Shown: piece after piece, positions 1-10,747 of the stretch
Position numbering within the stretch: the first letter of the stretch is position 1
Layout: each line of letters starts with the position of its first letter
DNA from: Romanomermis culicivorax
Lineage: Eukaryota > Nematoda > Enoplea > Mermithida > Mermithidae
Direction of reading: 5' to 3'
Assembly: GCA_963922205.1 (NCBI GenBank)
Contig: CAWUHX010000153.1
Location: 248,001 to 312,000 of the forward strand
DNA length: 64,000 nt
Program-made: the position numbers and the translations under genes
The notes under the pieces: generated by a model
What the model was told of the DNA's origin: nothing
Database searches by the model: none
The model's input: only the letters and a program-made list of their open reading frames with translations

Positions 1-924
1 TTCGGATTTAAAACTGAAATTCTAACTTTTTGTGTTTGATTGATTCAAATAGAATAATAGAAAAATCGATATTGTTGGTAATGGTACAATGTTTCGATCG
101 AAAATTTACATGATTTTGGACTTTATTTTCTCTAATGGTCTTAACATTGTTGTTAAATATATCTTACCTAAAGACATACCTGTCCTGTACCATACCTGTA
201 CTTGGGGGGGGGGCCCAACCCCCCCCCCCCCCCAGTTTGGAAAAAATTAAAAAAATTTTCAAAAAAGTGTATGTTTTTTTGGCCTTTTTTGGGAAAAATT
301 TCGACTTTTTCCAACCCCCTCCCCAAAATTTCAGATTTACCCCCCCCTCCCCAACTGGTCGGAGGTCTTACAGGTATGACCTGTACTTGGGGGGGGGGTT
401 GGGGGGGTGGACCCCCCCAACTTGGCCAACCCTGTACCCAAGGAAAAAATTAGAAAAATTTTCAAAAAGTGTATGTTTTTTGGCCTTTTTTTGGGAAAAA
501 TTTCTACTTTTTCCTATCCCCCCCCCCAAAATTTCGGATTTATCCCCCCCTCAACTGGTCGAAGGTCTTACAGGTATGCCTAAAGATATTCATATTCGTA
601 GTCAAAAATTGAATCAGTTTGAATTTCCTGAACGATTCTAGAGTTATTTAAATTTTCTCAGCATCCATTCCTTTTTGAGTCGTCGTTAACTATTTTCCCG
701 CACAGTTTTTTCACTGACATGGTTAGCTGAAAAATAGGTAGGGCACGATTTTCACAAAAAAGTTATGTGTAAAACGTTAACTTTCCATCAAAATTTTTGG
801 CCTGAAACTTTTCCGAAGTTTTCAGTATGTTCCTAGTAGAAAAAACTTTTTGTGCCATTGGCACACATTTTTTTGGCCTCTTGTGCCAATTGGCACAAAT
901 GTCCGTGCACAAAAAAAAACACTG
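1..924 (+). mobile_element. hAT-like MITE, GTGCC-word family, 5' end outside window
   Basis: The right end GTGCACAAAAAAAAACACTG finishes at 924 and follows the palindrome TTGTGCCAATTGGCACAAA. Internal text near 50-120 and 690-800 matches the complete copies at 3597-4348 and 7920-8740. The CATACCTGTA element at 175-578 is inserted inside it. Confidence 0.75.
175..578 (+). mobile_element. CATACCTGTA-family MITE, tandem dimer
   Basis: It starts with CATACCTGT and ends with TACAGGTATG at 569-578. An exact 8-bp TSD (CCTAAAGA) lies at 167-174 and 579-586. It contains two units joined at about 378. Each unit has a G-run/C-run pair, the TTTGGCC...GGGAAAAATTTCGAC core, and CAACTGGTCGGAGGTCTTACAGG near its end. 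The left terminus is partly duplicated. Confidence 0.88.
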
Positions 925-1259
925 GTCGGAAATCACTGTTTTTTGCCCTGTGCCTCTTCCCTAAATGGCGGAAGAAGTCAAAAATTTATTTTCTCATTTT
1001 CCCCTAGACGTTTTTTCGCTTATTTTTCATTTAATTTACCTTAAAAATTTTCTCAGACTTGGGCTTAGGGTACAGCAGCTGGGCGCAGTGCTGTTGAGGC
1101 TCTTCCGAATGAAGTTGTTAGTTAAAACCAATAATACGCACATACTGTAGAGTAAATAACGCGTTTGCCTGAGGGATGGGACTTGATTTTCAACCAATCA
1201 GAAGAGGGATACGCGCTTCGTCCCTAATGCATAGTGATTTTTCTATCGACTGTCTTTTT

Positions 1260-2638
1260 CAGGGCGGTTGGCAAGGCTTTGGTTTTTTGGTTTTTGGTTT
1301 TCTTGGTTTTTAAAAAAAAAACCAAAACATTGGAAAATCTCTGGTTTTTTGGTTTTTCCCAAAATCCTCGGGAAAGTGTTTTTTTCACATTAGTCGATCT
1401 TCTAGGCATGTATTGGTGTCTATCTAAATCAACAAAACAATTAATTTAGTTGAATTGACTTCACTACAAAGTAGAAAAAAGTCGTATTTTTATGATACAT
1501 TTCGTACTCAAAAGATGTAATATAAATCAATCGATATCCTTTGTATTCATCTTGCAACCACGCATTTAGTACATTAGTCAACTTTGCTATAATTTGCTCA
1601 TAAAAAGTAGACACTAAATCTTTCGACCTCTGACCATACGGGGTGACATCCATTTCGACCTCTGACCATAGGGGGTGACATCCATTGATCCATATCATCT
1701 TCAAAATGTTATAAAATATGATTGAGTTTAATATACTGAATTTATTGTTACGGTAAGCTTTTTAATTTTCTTAGCTCGAAATTTCAAAATATAAATGAGA
1801 CAAAAATAATAAAATTTTATACAGATCAGTTACGGATACTGTAGGTTAACAAAGAGAGGAGCTTTTGAGTGGTTCATTTTTATGGGACTTGACGTCGCTA
1901 CTAAGTATAAAAAATCGGACAAAAATATGTATCTATCATGCAAGCGAGAATAGTATATATATTATAAGACCCATTTGCTGTAGTTATAGCTCGCAGACAG
2001 GTTTGAAAAGCAAAAATTTGGAAACATCTGAAATGTCTACAGTGGGACCTTCAACTGCAGTTTGTAATATTAATAACATGTAATAATCTATCAATTTAAA
2101 ACCCTCTTATCGAAAACGGTATAACCTAAAAATTGTGTCATTTCAACTTCTCTGTGCATATGTATATATGTGATGCATTGATACAATTCTGTACCTAGTT
2201 GATTTCTTTTGAGTTTTGATTACGTACATTGTGTATTGTATATTTCTCTTTATTTGTAATTTTTCTTCTTTTCCTTGAATTTGTCCCTTACATATCGCAT
2301 GCTCTGTTCCATTTTTACTTTTCTTGTGTTCTTCACTCATGGTTCCTTTTTTATGTGCCCACTATTACTTTATTTCTATTGCTAAATGGGGATTTCCTAT
2401 AGTATAAAATAATGACACTTCTGATAAGATTAATACTTCTCGCTGCCATTTTACGGCTCCCTAACTAGTCTTAGATGATACAGGGAGCTTTCAGCAGTTT
2501 TTTACATAGTTATTTTGATGTACCAAACATTCTGAAGAATTAAACCAGAAAAAAACCACTACAAAAACCATAGAAAAACCACAAAAACCAAAAAACCAAA
2601 AAGTCGAAATTTCAAAAGTTTGGTTTTTGCCAACCCTG
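1260..2638. mobile_element. hAT-like element, CAGGG ends
   Basis: The left end is CAGGGCGGTTGGCAA and the right end TTTGCCAACCCTG. An exact 8-bp TSD (GTCTTTTT) lies at 1252-1259 and 2639-2646. Arms of about 70-90 bp are made of degenerate GGTTTTT/AAAAACC repeats. No transposase is visible inside 1379 bp. Confidence 0.85.
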
Positions 2639-2814
2639 GTCTTTTTCCATATTTGCACTCAGCGTTTTTTTGTGCACGGACATTTGTGCCAATTGGCACA
2701 AAGGGCCAAAAAAATTTGTGTTAATGGCACAACAAAATTTTTTCACCCTGACAACATACTGAAAACCTTTGATAAGTGCTATATGCCAAAAACATACCTG
2801 TAAGAGATCCGACC

Positions 2815-3215
2815 ATACATGCACGTGGGGGGGGGGGTTTGACCCCCAGCAGATTTTTATTGACCCCCAGCAGATTCTTGCTGACCCCCAGCAGATTTGA
2901 CGCCCCCAGCAATAATTGAGAAATTGATGAAGAAAAATTAGCAAGAGAGAAGAGAAAGTCGTCATAAAAATGGAAATTATGCTGTAGCTTAACAATTTTT
3001 TTAAACAAGGCATACTTGATCCCAAAGGAGTAACATTATAACTGTAAAAAGTGCATTCTAAGATAATTATTCTACATATCTGACTAATAAAGTTGTAAGA
3101 ATATGCTGTTCGGACGTTAGAATACCTTTCTTTTCGTTATCATGAACGAAAAAAAATTGTGTTCCACCCCCTGTTCTGGCTGACCCCCAGCAGAATTTCT
3201 ATGCTGTGCATGTAT
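2815..3215. mobile_element. MITE with ATACATGCAC/GTGCATGTAT ends and a CCCCCAGCAGA minisatellite
   Basis: Exact terminal inverted repeats are flanked by AGATCCGACC on both sides (2805-2814 and 3216-3225). The first about 100 bp hold four units of TGACCCCCAGCAGATTT (about 2840-2911); one more reversed-context unit lies at 3180-3195. Confidence 0.78.
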
Positions 3216-3226
3216 AGATCCGACCA

Positions 3227-4804
3227 CGGTTTTTTTGCACACAGCAACCAAATTTCGGGCTGTGCAACCAATATTTTTCTGTCAAGTTGGACATGCAACT
3301 TGAGGCCTGACTCCTCTTTTGATTAGGTGATAGGGTTTTATGTCTGGAGATGCATTTTTATGCGTTCTAAATTAGAACAAAAGTGAAAATTTTCCGGCGC
3401 TTTGCGCTTGATTTCAATTCATTTATAATTTTTCATATTATTCTAGTGCGCGATTAGAAAAGGTCATTCTAGTTAGTGCTAATAGGTTCTAATTATGAAC
3501 ATATGGATAAATGTTTGATCGTGTATTTTTTGTTGAGGAATTTGATGAAGACTAACATTTTTCTCGGTCATTTTCCCAAAAATTTTGACTTTCGTGCAGT
3601 GTTTTTTTGTGCCAAAACATGGCTTTTGGCACAAATAAATTTGGAATGGCACAAAAAAATGTGGCGTTTGTGTCAATTGGCACAAATTTTTTGACTTGTC
3701 AGATTTTGAATTTCCTTGATTTTTAGTCGGGCGGAAATCGCAAAATTACTTTTATTTGTACTGTATAGAACCCGAGCGAATTGTAAACATATAGCGTACT
3801 TATACTTGTATGATCGTAACGAACTTTGAGATTGTCAATGACTAGAAATTGTTAACTTCCACTGTTCAAACCAAAATTTTATTTTATTTTTTTATTTTTG
3901 GAACAGAAAAATTGACATTGTTGGCACAGTTTTTCAACCAAAAAAATTTACGCGACGCGGTTTATAGACATACTTAATTTAATCTTTAATCGTTGTTAGG
4001 AAGAAATTCGTAGCCGAAAAATGAACAAAATTATAAACTTTCTGGCACATTCTACGAAAACATCTGACTTCTCGCAGCATTCGATTTCATTACGAATCAT
4101 ATAAACCGTTTTCTCCATCAGTTTTTCTTATCTCACTGACGTGGTTAAAATATAATAGGCACGATTCTTATGCAAATTAGAGTATTAAAAGTATCTTTAG
4201 TTATGTTTTTATCAAACTTTTGGCATAAAACTTTTCAGAGGTTTTCAGCATGTTATAAGGGTCAAAAAAAATTTTTGTGCCATTGGCGCAAATTTTTTTG
4301 ACCCTTTGTGCCAATTGGCACAAAGGTCCGTGCACAAAAAAAACACTGCTTTCATGTGATTAAAACACTTTGAGTATAAAAATCCCGATCAAAAGATCCA
4401 AATTCTTAGTCGCTCGCCTAGTTTTTGAATTTTAGTTTGTCCGATTGAAAATTAATTAAATTCACTGATAAAACAAACCTTCTGTCTGGGGAGTAAAAGG
4501 TGAAAAGATTCATTTCAGAGCGTTCTAGAATATTGAAATCCAGAAAAAAATTTCGGCGAAAAAACTCACTACTCTAGTCTAGTCATATTAATCTTTTCAT
4601 TTTCTCTCCAAAACACAGAAAATTGGGTTTTAAATGTCTAAAACTGACGCGGATCGAATGAAATACAAGAAAACCAAATTGCGATAGTTTTTCCGATATA
4701 ATTAAGCAAATTTATCGATTTCTGAGTGAGCAAACAAAAATTATCTGTGCAACCAAAATTTTTACCGAAGTTGCACGTTGCAACCTGGCCTGTGCAAAAA
4801 AACC
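3227..4804. mobile_element. hAT-like MITE, TGCAAC-word family
   Basis: Ends are CGGTTTTTTTGCACA and TGTGCAAAAAAACC. An exact 8-bp TSD (TCCGACCA) lies at 3219-3226 and 4805-4812. The TGCAAC word appears in both orientations near each end (3240-3300 and 4740-4795). It contains the GTGCC element at 3597-4348. Confidence 0.8.
3597..4348 (+). mobile_element. complete hAT-like MITE, GTGCC-word family
   Basis: It is 752 bp with ends CAGTGTTTTTTTGTGCC and GTGCACAAAAAAAACACTG. The flanks CTTTCGTG (3589-3596) and CTTTCATG (4349-4356) match at 7 of 8 bases. GTGCC/GGCAC pairs occur near both ends. Confidence 0.85.
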
Positions 4805-5185
4805 TCCGACCAGCATACCTGTAAGAGGTCCGACCAGTTGGGGGGGGGGGGGTCGAAAAAAGTCGAAATTTTTCCCAAAAGAGGCCAAAAAACATACACT
4901 TGCAAATTTTTTTAATTTTTTCAAAACTGGGGGGGTGGGGGTTGGGTATATGGTTGGCCAAGTTGGGGGGGTCCCCCCAAAACCCCCCCCCCAAGTACAG
5001 GTATGCCAACTAGTTGGGGGGTCGAAAAAAGTCGAAATTTTTCCCAAAAAGGCACTTTTTTGCCAAGTTTTTCTCATTTTTTCCAAACTGGGGGGTTGGG
5101 TATATAGTTGGCCAAGTTGGGGGGGCCTCCCCCAAACCCCCCCCCCTGATTACAGGTATGGATAACAACATAACTAATACTAAAG

Positions 5186-6083
5186 CACCGTTTTTTTCCT
5201 CTAAGATTTTTTCCACATGAGAACCGGACCCAAAATTTTTTTTCTCATTTGCCAGAAATTTTTCACATTTTTAAAAGCGTTTATAATGTGGCCACGGATG
5301 CTTTTTTATGCATTTTGGGAGCATACCGAAGCATTTTGTTGTATTTGGAGTCAGAGACCTGAAAAAATGAGGAAAAAAATTGAGAAAATTCTGGTTATGT
5401 TAGTTAAAATGAGCGCATGAAGAATTTATTGGTGTTCTACAGGAGCGGATAAAGCATGTTAACGATAGTGTTCTCATGAATTTATCCGCTATCAACATTT
5501 CTGTGGTTCGGATTAGGCTCATCTAATTTTATTTAGTTTTGATCCGGCTCGGAGCGCCGAAAAATTTTTTGGGTTTTTATATTCTAAAACGCTGGAAAAT
5601 AAACCTCTCCAACAGATATTCGTGAAAAGAAGTTTTAAAATCGCAGTCTAGAATGATGTCTTCAGTTTCCATTTTCAAAGAACGCAAAAGTCCAGGTTGC
5701 AAACGTTTGAAAAATTCCAAGCATCGAGACAAAAAATTGAGAATTGATGAAAAATCTCTCTGTTTTCGACGACATAATTGACTTTTGATGATTAGAAAAT
5801 GAAACGAGCTAAGTTATTTCATAGAAACTGTTGAGTATTAATCAGTAAGTCGAAGTAGATATGCTAACCTCCGCGCCTGATAGAAAATATTTATTATTAT
5901 ACCCATGACTGGTCCGAAGCGCCGGAAAATTATGGGGTTTTGACCTTTTCAAGTCCACCAAAACCCATCTTTTCGGTTTTGGATTCCCCAAATTTTTTTC
6001 CGCAATAAGAATCATACCCAAAATTTTTTTCCTCATTTCGAAATTTTTTTCCTCAAAAGACCCCATTTGAGGAAAAAACGGTG
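5186..6083. mobile_element. MITE with CACCGTTTTTTTCCTC ends (CCTC-word family)
   Basis: The left end CACCGTTTTTTTCCTC and right end GAGGAAAAAACGGTG are inverted. CCTC/GAGG words recur inside. Flanks are only weakly alike (5 of 8), so the TSD is uncertain. A second, 3'-truncated copy starts at 49262. Confidence 0.65.
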
Positions 6084-7919
6084 CTAGATACTTTCACTGA
6101 CTGCTCTAATTTGCATAAAAATCGTGCCTACTCTGATTTATCTAACTAACTCTGTGAGATAAGAAAAAATCAAGTCTGCTAGATAAGAAAAACTGATCAA
6201 GATAACGGTTCATAGGATTGGTAATGAAATCAAATGCTGTTAGAAGTCAGATATTTTATAGAATTTGCCAGGAACAATATAAAGATTATATTAAGGATAT
6301 GTATATATAAGTCGCGTCGCGTAAATGTTTAGTTAAAAAACTGTGCCAACAATGTCAATTTTTCTGTTCGAATCAAACACAAAGATTATAAATTTCGGTT
6401 CCGAAATTCCACTAAATGAAAAGGAGAAGTTAACAATTTCTATTCACTCGCCAGTCATTGACAATCTCAAAGTCTATTGCGATAATACAAATATAGTATT
6501 TGAATGAAATTTGCTCGCGTTCGAGACGAATAAAAGTAGTTAACATTGACTCGGCGCAAAGTGCCGAGAAAATTTTGCGTTTTCAGCCCCTAAAATGACT
6601 AAAATTGAAGGAAATTTAGCCTTGGATCAGTCCGAAAATTTGTGCCAATGGGCACAAACGCTCAAAATTTGTTGTGCCACTCCAGATTTTTTTGTGCCAA
6701 AAATCATATTTTGGCACAAAAAACATTGTTTGCACTATAATGTGGAAAAAAATCTGGAAATTGGAAAAAATTTTTGAGGTCTTTCCACAATTGTGAAAGG
6801 AAAATTTGGGGTTTTCATATTGAAAAGATGCATTTTGGTGCATTTTAGGAGGTCCAAACCTAAAAATTTTTCGGCGACGATATCCGCATTTATTCTTTCA
6901 TAGATTTTTTGAGAAGGATCAACACGTCAACTTTTTGGAGCGTTTGTTCCTTTCTTGACGTAAATTGAATTCAAAATCTTCATGGAAGTATTTTTTGAAA
7001 ATTTCTATGCTTATAATATAGTTTATTGCGCCAAAAATTGTTTACTCTGTACACAATATACAATAGTCAAATTAACGTTGAGTCAATGCCGTGTGTATTA
7101 TTTGGACGCTTTTCTTGTTAAATTTTCAATACGACCAATATTATTGGTGCTTTTTCCGGTCTTTCTGATTTTTGGCTCAAGAATTTCAATGCTAACAAAT
7201 TACTTAGCCGAGTTTCTTTGGCGCCAACGTTTTTCGAATAATCCATTTCATTATCTTGCTGGTCATTTGCTTGATTTACCCTAAAGCCGCGATTGAAGAG
7301 TATACGTTTTTTTACTGTTGTCATTTTTTGTTAAAGATTTTTATCAGTATATAAAAACTACAGGTTGATGAAAATGCAGACATGTCAGTTCATGTTTTCT
7401 GATCAATGTATCTGATTGCTTGAAATACTACTCGCATATTCGTAATCAGCATCAACCATTTACCAATAACATAATGACAAGTATGCAGATTTCGGAAAAA
7501 AAATTTTTCATAGGGCACCCTGTTTTCCGTCAAAATATTCGATTTTATGGAAAACTACTGACGTATTCGTAATCAGCATCATCATTTTAGAAGGAATTAA
7601 GCAAATTTAGGATAATTTGGGAAAAAAATTCCGTCCCAAATTAAATAAATAATTAAATAAATATTAAATTATATAAAAATAAATAAATTAAATAAGTGCC
7701 GAGAAAAGTTCGCGTAAAAAAACAGTGTTTCTATCGCCCCAGTTTCGCTTCCAAAGTCACGTGGCGGTGGCAATTCGGAATAGTGATATTTTTGTACACG
7801 GACGGACATTCGTGCATACAGTTGCTCTTACGGGACTGAAATCAGCATGATGACATTGCAAGAAATAAAAAAATATGCACCCATTTTTTATGCGCCAAAT
7901 TTGAAAAAATCGTTTAAGC

Positions 7920-8740
7920 CAGCGTTTTTTTTTGTGCACGGACATTTATGCCAAAAAATTTGTGTCTATCGCACAAAAATTTTTTCTACCAGAAACATAC
8001 TGAAAACTGTGGAAAGGTTTTAGGCCAAAACTTTGATAAAAATGTAAATCAAACCTACAACGTTTAAATTTAACGCATTAATTTTTTCTAGAAATCGTGT
8101 CCAACTTTTTCTTCAGCTAACCATGTCAGTGAGATAAGAAAAAACTGTGTTAGAAAATGGTTCACGACGACTCAAAAAGGAATGGAATGCTGAGAAAATT
8201 TAAATATAACTCTAGAATTGTTCAGGAAACTCATATACTGATTCAATTTTCGACTACGAATATCTATTTTAACAACAATGTAAAGATTAGAGAAAATAAA
8301 GTCGAGAATTGTGTAAATTTTCGATTGAAACATCATATACCAACAATATCGATTTTCTATTTGGATCAATCAAATACACAAAGTAAGAATTTCAGTTTTA
8401 AATCTGAATCTGACTGAATGAACAGAAAATATTCAAAATTTCGTCTTATTCATCAGTCATTGACAGCTAAAGTTTGCTGCAACGATACTAATACGCTGTT
8501 CGGAGAGAACTCGTTCGCGTTCGGGTCGAATATACGATCAGGTTACATAACTTTCATTGACTCAGCGCGAAGCGCCGAAAATTTTTTTCGTTTTCAGTCC
8601 CTAAATCGTCTAAAAATCAAGGAAATTTAATGTTTGACCAGCCAAAAATTTCGTGTGAATTGGCACAAACGCTTAAAATTTTTTGTGTCATTCCAAATTT
8701 TTTTGTGCCAAAAACCATGTTTTGGCACAAAAAAACACTG
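7920..8740 (-). mobile_element. complete hAT-like MITE, GTGCC-word family, exact TSD
   Basis: It is 821 bp, starting CAGCGTTTTTTTTTGTGCAC and ending GGCACAAAAAAACACTG. An exact 8-bp TSD (GTTTAAGC) lies at 7912-7919 and 8741-8748. This is the clearest copy for defining the family. Confidence 0.92.
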
Positions 8741-8762
8741 GTTTAAGCTTTTCAGTTCATAT

Positions 8763-8848
8763 TATTGATGTGGGTCGGGTATCCGGATATCGGAAGATGC
8801 AAAAAACACGATATCCGGATATGAAAATTTTTCCGGCGCACATCACTA
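8763..8848. mobile_element. 86-bp hAT-like micro-MITE with TATCCGGATA palindromes
   Basis: Ends TATTGATGTG and GCGCACATCACTA are inverted. Flanks GTTCATAT and GTTGATAT match at 7 of 8. The core has two TATCCGGATA palindromes, shared with 18464-18540 and 20820-20874. Confidence 0.7.
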
Positions 8849-9052
8849 GTTGATATCATAAAATAGTTTTCGGTTGCTTTGCTCTTGCACCACACCATTA
8901 AGTGAAATCGAAACTAAAGCAAAGCTTCGTCAATTTCCGGATTATCATCGATTTTTTAAAATGCATATGATTGTTATTCGTCAAATATTCATCCATAACT
9001 GTCTTAATATCAATCGGTACGTCCTTGTGAATATTTAAAACTGCCAGTGTTG

Positions 9053-9117
9053 AAAGCCGTCCCTGGCTTGTTGTTGTAAGCTGTCCCTGGCTTGTTATAA
9101 GCCGTCTCTGGCTTGTC
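9053..9117 (+). repeat. short tandem repeat, AAGCCGTCCCTGGCTTGTTGT unit
   Basis: Three imperfect copies of a roughly 20-bp unit. The rest of 8860-9440 shows no other recognisable feature. Confidence 0.7.
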
Positions 9118-9449
9118 GAGACTTACTTTTCAAATACGTTAGCGAATTGAAGGTACCTTCTGATTCACCTAAAAATGGAAATAACATCAGATTGCATATA
9201 AGTAAAATGGTATTGTGTATTTCATGCTGGGAAATAAATAGTTAGGTGGAAAAATTAAAGAAAATTTGGCTCACAAAAAATCTTTTTACACACCAAAAAA
9301 ATTGGCATAGTTCGAAAAAGTAGCGTATATGATGACACTGGCAATGTTCCCAAAATTTGAAGCAAGCAGTAATACTTGGAAATAAAAGTTTGTCACAATG
9401 AGGCAGCACTTTCAAAACGTCCTTGATCGTTTTGTTATCCCATGGTATT

Positions 9450-10690
9450 AAATGACAATGTCATCGCCAACTTTTATATTTATAGTAAAAAGTGAATGAT
9501 TCATTTCTTTACCTAAATTATACTGGAAAAGCCTGTTATGGAAGCAAAGTTGCAAGCTATGCCGTGAAAAGAATATTAGATAAAATAGAAAATAAGATGA
9601 CATATTTACTCGTATTTCTCCAACTGATGAGCCTAACACATCAAAATAAGCTTCAGCTGCTGGCTTTAAATCAGAAAACTGTGAAACAAGGCAATATTTT
9701 GGCACAACAGCAGCTATTGAGGATGCTACTGACAACTCACATCAACTGTTATTCCGTATTTAATTAACTTAGTTGTTCATTTTTTATTATTCTAACATTG
9801 CTTAGTGCCTTTGCGAATTAAATCATCATCATCGTCAACTGTCAGCTTTTTGATACCTTCATATTTGCTTTATCCTTGCCAAATTTTGAGCATGCTCTGC
9901 AAATAAACGTAGATATTTGATAAGTTGATTAAAAATTTATTTTAATAAATTAGCCAACACAGTTTTAGAATTAAATTTAGATACTTACTTGCAAAAATAA
10001 CCGTTTTTCGCCTTTAAATAAATGAGCCAATGGTAATCAGGGCTGGATACTTTTTCAAAATTCAAATAATCTTTTCGCAGCTTGTCTTTTTCCATTTTTC
10101 TTTGGACAAAAAGACGTTCTTCATCAGGCGATCCTTTTTGGAAGCCAATATTTTTCTTCTGATGGGCAACCTGATTTGAAAGTTTTAGACGAAGTGTTCC
10201 AATCATTGTTTTGAATTTCAGCTTTAATGCGTTCGGATTTAATACATGACAAATTAAACGAATCTATAATATCTGATCCACTGGCTAATGTATCATCCTC
10301 ATTGATAAGTGTAAAACAAACTACAAAATAATGTATGTTACACTACAGAAAGTGAGTACAAGATGTAAAGCATGAAAGTCAACAGATTCTTTACTTTCGT
10401 CAACATTTTTAGCCTGATCTTCATCATTGTCTTGCTGCATCCAAGCTTCATTAGAGCTGATTGAACTTGCAATATTGCATTCACGTTGGACATTTATATT
10501 ATTGTTATTATTACTATTAGTGGTTCGTTCTTCGATATTATTCGTAATTTTATCAACAGTTATCACATTGGGTTTGCTAGATGCTACGATGTTTGCTAGA
10601 ACTTTCACCAAAAAAGGTGAATGATGATTGCTGATTTGACTGAGCCCGGTTATGACGACGCTTCACAATTATAGTTACCTAAAGTAGACA
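9450..10690 (-). pseudogene. decayed transposase-like gene with TTF/ZMYM-type zinc-finger exon
   Basis: On the - strand, 10206-9987 encodes a Lys-rich segment ending DYHWLIYLKAKNGYFCK. It then has a GTAAGT donor and is followed after an acceptor (9898-9897) by an exon (9896-9857) continuing ACSKFGKDKANMK. The joined FCKAC context after a W..Y segment resembles the TTF-type zinc finger at the N terminus of hAT/ZMYM-like transposases. Upstream, 10690-10321 encodes an Arg/Lys-rich, Asn-rich N-terminal-like segment (VKRRHNRAQSNQQSSFTFF in one frame). Stops and frame changes break it, and I see no RNase H-like catalytic domain. It could be the relic of an autonomous hAT or of a domesticated gene. 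Confidence 0.45.
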
Positions 10691-10747
10691 ATGAAAATAA
10701 AAACAATAGCATCAATATAATAAGGTACGATATCGAGTGACAAAAAT

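Larger units (their letters stand above)
2793..5160 (-). mobile_element. CATACCTGTA-family MITE array interrupted by two other elements
   Basis: It begins CATACCTGTAAGAGATCCGACC at 2793-2814 and resumes at 4813 with two full units, 4814-5005 and 5006-5160, ending TACAGGTATG. No clear TSD was found. It carries the insertions 2815-3215 and 3227-4804. Confidence 0.7.
2660..6728 (-). mobile_element. GTGCC-word hAT-like MITE split by later insertions
   Basis: The left end CAGCGTTTTTTTGTGCACGG starts at 2660 and the right end GGCACAAAAAACATTG finishes at 6728. The 8-bp TSD TTTGCACT lies exactly at both sides (2652-2659 and 6729-6736). Own sequence is about 2660-2792 and 6084-6728; the rest is inserted elements. 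Confidence 0.82.
1248..7020 (+). mobile_element. CCAC-word hAT-like MITE, oldest host layer of a nested stack
   Basis: The left end (ACTGTCTTTTT at about 1249, resuming as TTTTTCCATATTTGCACT at 2640-2659) and the continuation from 6729 (tttgcactataatgtgg, then text shared with 10930-11400 and 48310-48800) reconstruct one CCAC-family copy. It is split by the insertions at 1260-2638 and 2660-6728. Its 3' end is lost near 7020. Confidence 0.6.

Noticed and set aside
135..641. 168-codon Pro-rich frame
   Set aside because: Lies across the tandem MITE dimer; similar frames recur at every copy.
850..930. GTGCCAATTGGCAC palindromes as CRISPR-like or operator arrays
   Set aside because: They lie at fixed positions in transposon ends with TSDs; this is eukaryotic DNA with introns.
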